From assembly GCA_030770545.1 (NCBI GenBank), contig CM061098.1, forward strand, positions 1,712,001 to 1,776,000: a DNA stretch of 64,000 nucleotides, given 5' to 3'. Of this stretch, positions 62,701-64,000 are shown piece by piece. The notes under the pieces were generated by a model, which had not been told where the DNA came from, did no database searches, and saw only the letters and a program-made list of their open reading frames with translations. Source of the stretch: Macropodus opercularis. Lineage: Eukaryota; Chordata; Actinopteri; Anabantiformes; Osphronemidae. Position 1 is the stretch's first letter; every line of letters starts with the position of its first letter. A program made the translations under genes and the position numbers.

Positions 62701-64000
62701 GAGCTTTGAGGTGTGAAACATGAGCCAGTGTTCGCCAGTTACTGAAACACAATAACAGTCGATAACAGTATAGTTGGCTAGAGTTTCTCATTGTGAGTCT
62801 CATCATCCCTGGCTGAAATTCTGAGAGAAAGAAACCAGGCCGCCACGAGGCTTGATTGAAGGCAGACATCTTTAAACATGTTCCAAGTCGATACAGCCTC
62901 CTCCACCGTAACGAGAAGTGTCAACAAGATCATCTCTGCAAACAGCGATAATGTCACACACCAGGACCGTCTCCGCATTTATTGAGCACATTCAAGACGT
63001 CGTCGTTCTGTGAGGAATACAAAAGGCAGCTTGAGGGGAAAAAAGCTAGTGTGTGCATTTCCCTCCCGTAATGTTCACCCACAGAACAGTGGGACTCGCG
63101 TTCACAACAGTGTGATAAGACCTCGCCCATAAACCCTTTACGCCACAACAAACCTCTAATTAGCATCAATTACGCGACTGGAGCCCTGACAGATCGTAGC
63201 AGCAAACCTGCTGTCTCCATCCCCCAGATTCAACCTGACGTAGTTCTCCAAACCTGTGCGATGAAGTTAACTCTCCCAAGGTGCCGAGCCACAGAAAGGT
63301 TGCGATCCTTCTACTGACGCTCACGATTAAGACCTAATTGTGTTCAAAAACCATTCAACACAGCTCACAGTAGGCCAATCCAGCAGGTTGGAATGAGGTT
63401 ATTATGCAAAGCGCAGAAGACAAAGGGAGTCTATTTGCAGTTAATTAACATGGTAATTTTCTTAGTAACTGTCTCATAATTTATACAGCACAAGGCATGT
63501 GGATACTTAGGCCTCTGCTTGTTTCTAGTGTGGCCATCTCCTCACTTTTACCCGGTTTCACCACATATTTGTATGAGCCTCACACGCTCCATTACTTACA
63601 TACTTATTGACTGTGTCTGAATGCACAGGCCCGATAATAAGAAAATCCATCTTCTGTCGTTCGCCGCCGAAGGGAACGTTTTCCTGAGGGAAGGAGGGCA
63701 ACATCTTCACATCCAGTTTCCTGTGTTTTGTTTATGATTAGCATCATTTGTTTTCTCTCACGCTGTCCGAACACGGAACGCTGCCGCACCAGGCGCCAGG
63801 GGGCCGCCGCACATTTGGGACACTCAGTGGCACAAAGACTCGAACGACGGAATAAATTCATGCGTGGTGTTTTAATTAAGGCGCGCTGGAGTGGAGCGAA
63901 GCTGGCTGAGGACAGAACTACTCCTGGGTTTAACTGCACGCTGGTAGGCATGTGGGCTCGCTCCTTTCTGTCCCGTCTTAGCATGTCACCTGTCAGCTTG
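59800..64000. other. Non-coding region upstream of smu1
   Basis: No reading frame here resembles a known protein and no exon chain could be built. The smu1 promoter is expected in the first few hundred bases. A possible regulatory element near 63.4 kb is listed separately. Confidence 0.55.
63401..63449 (+). promoter_or_regulatory. POU/SOX/HNF1-like motif cluster
   Basis: ATTATGCAAAG (octamer-like) at 63401-63411, ACAAAGGG (SOX-like) at 63420-63427 and the palindrome GTTAATTAAC (HNF1/homeodomain-like) at 63440-63449 lie within 50 bp. The following 50 bp are also AT-rich and TAAT-containing. It looks like a small enhancer-type element, by inference only. Confidence 0.3.

Overview
The window is vertebrate nuclear DNA, almost certainly from a ray-finned (teleost) fish. 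It has intron-rich genes with short GT-AG introns, many (CA)n/(GT)n microsatellites, long non-coding flanks and no bacterial, phage or CRISPR-like organisation. Four protein-coding genes can be rebuilt exon by exon with a consistent reading frame: arhgef37 (minus, 13 coding exons, 756 aa), elp1 (plus, 35 coding exons, 1311 aa), cpxm1-like (minus, 15 coding exons, 791 aa) and smu1 (minus, 12 coding exons, 513 aa). All four look intact.

Layout: 1-22.8 kb is gene-poor. It holds microsatellites, a 585-bp polypurine tract and several clusters of transcription-factor-like motifs: perfect DR1 repeats, a DR3 next to an ERE-like palindrome, an MEF2/E-box/MEF2 module and two GATA-type inverted repeats. 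arhgef37 occupies 32.1-24.0 kb, with candidate 5' UTR exons at 33.8 and 36.7 kb. A CpG-rich interval at 36.2-36.8 kb and a second promoter-like interval at 37.2-37.9 kb separate arhgef37 from the divergent elp1. elp1 (37.9-46.2 kb) meets cpxm1 (54.3-46.6 kb) tail to tail, with poly(A) signals only 44 bp apart. smu1 (59.7-55.9 kb) lies upstream of cpxm1 on the same strand. 59.8-64 kb is again non-coding, with a possible conserved element near 63.4 kb.

The genes do not form a pathway. elp1 encodes the scaffold of the Elongator tRNA-modifying complex, smu1 a spliceosome component, cpxm1 a secreted carboxypeptidase-like protein and arhgef37 a RhoGEF with BAR and SH3 domains. Their human orthologues are, to my recollection, on 9q, 9p, 20p and 5q, so the neighbourhood is a fish-type arrangement.

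I found no convincing new biological system. The most useful observations are a GC-AG intron in elp1, conservation of the 74-nt exon that corresponds to the human familial-dysautonomia exon 20, the nuclear-receptor motif cluster at 18.7-18.9 kb, the MEF2/E-box module at 20.1 kb, and the near-overlapping elp1/cpxm1 3' ends. Gene identities rest on protein family recognition from memory; no database search was run.
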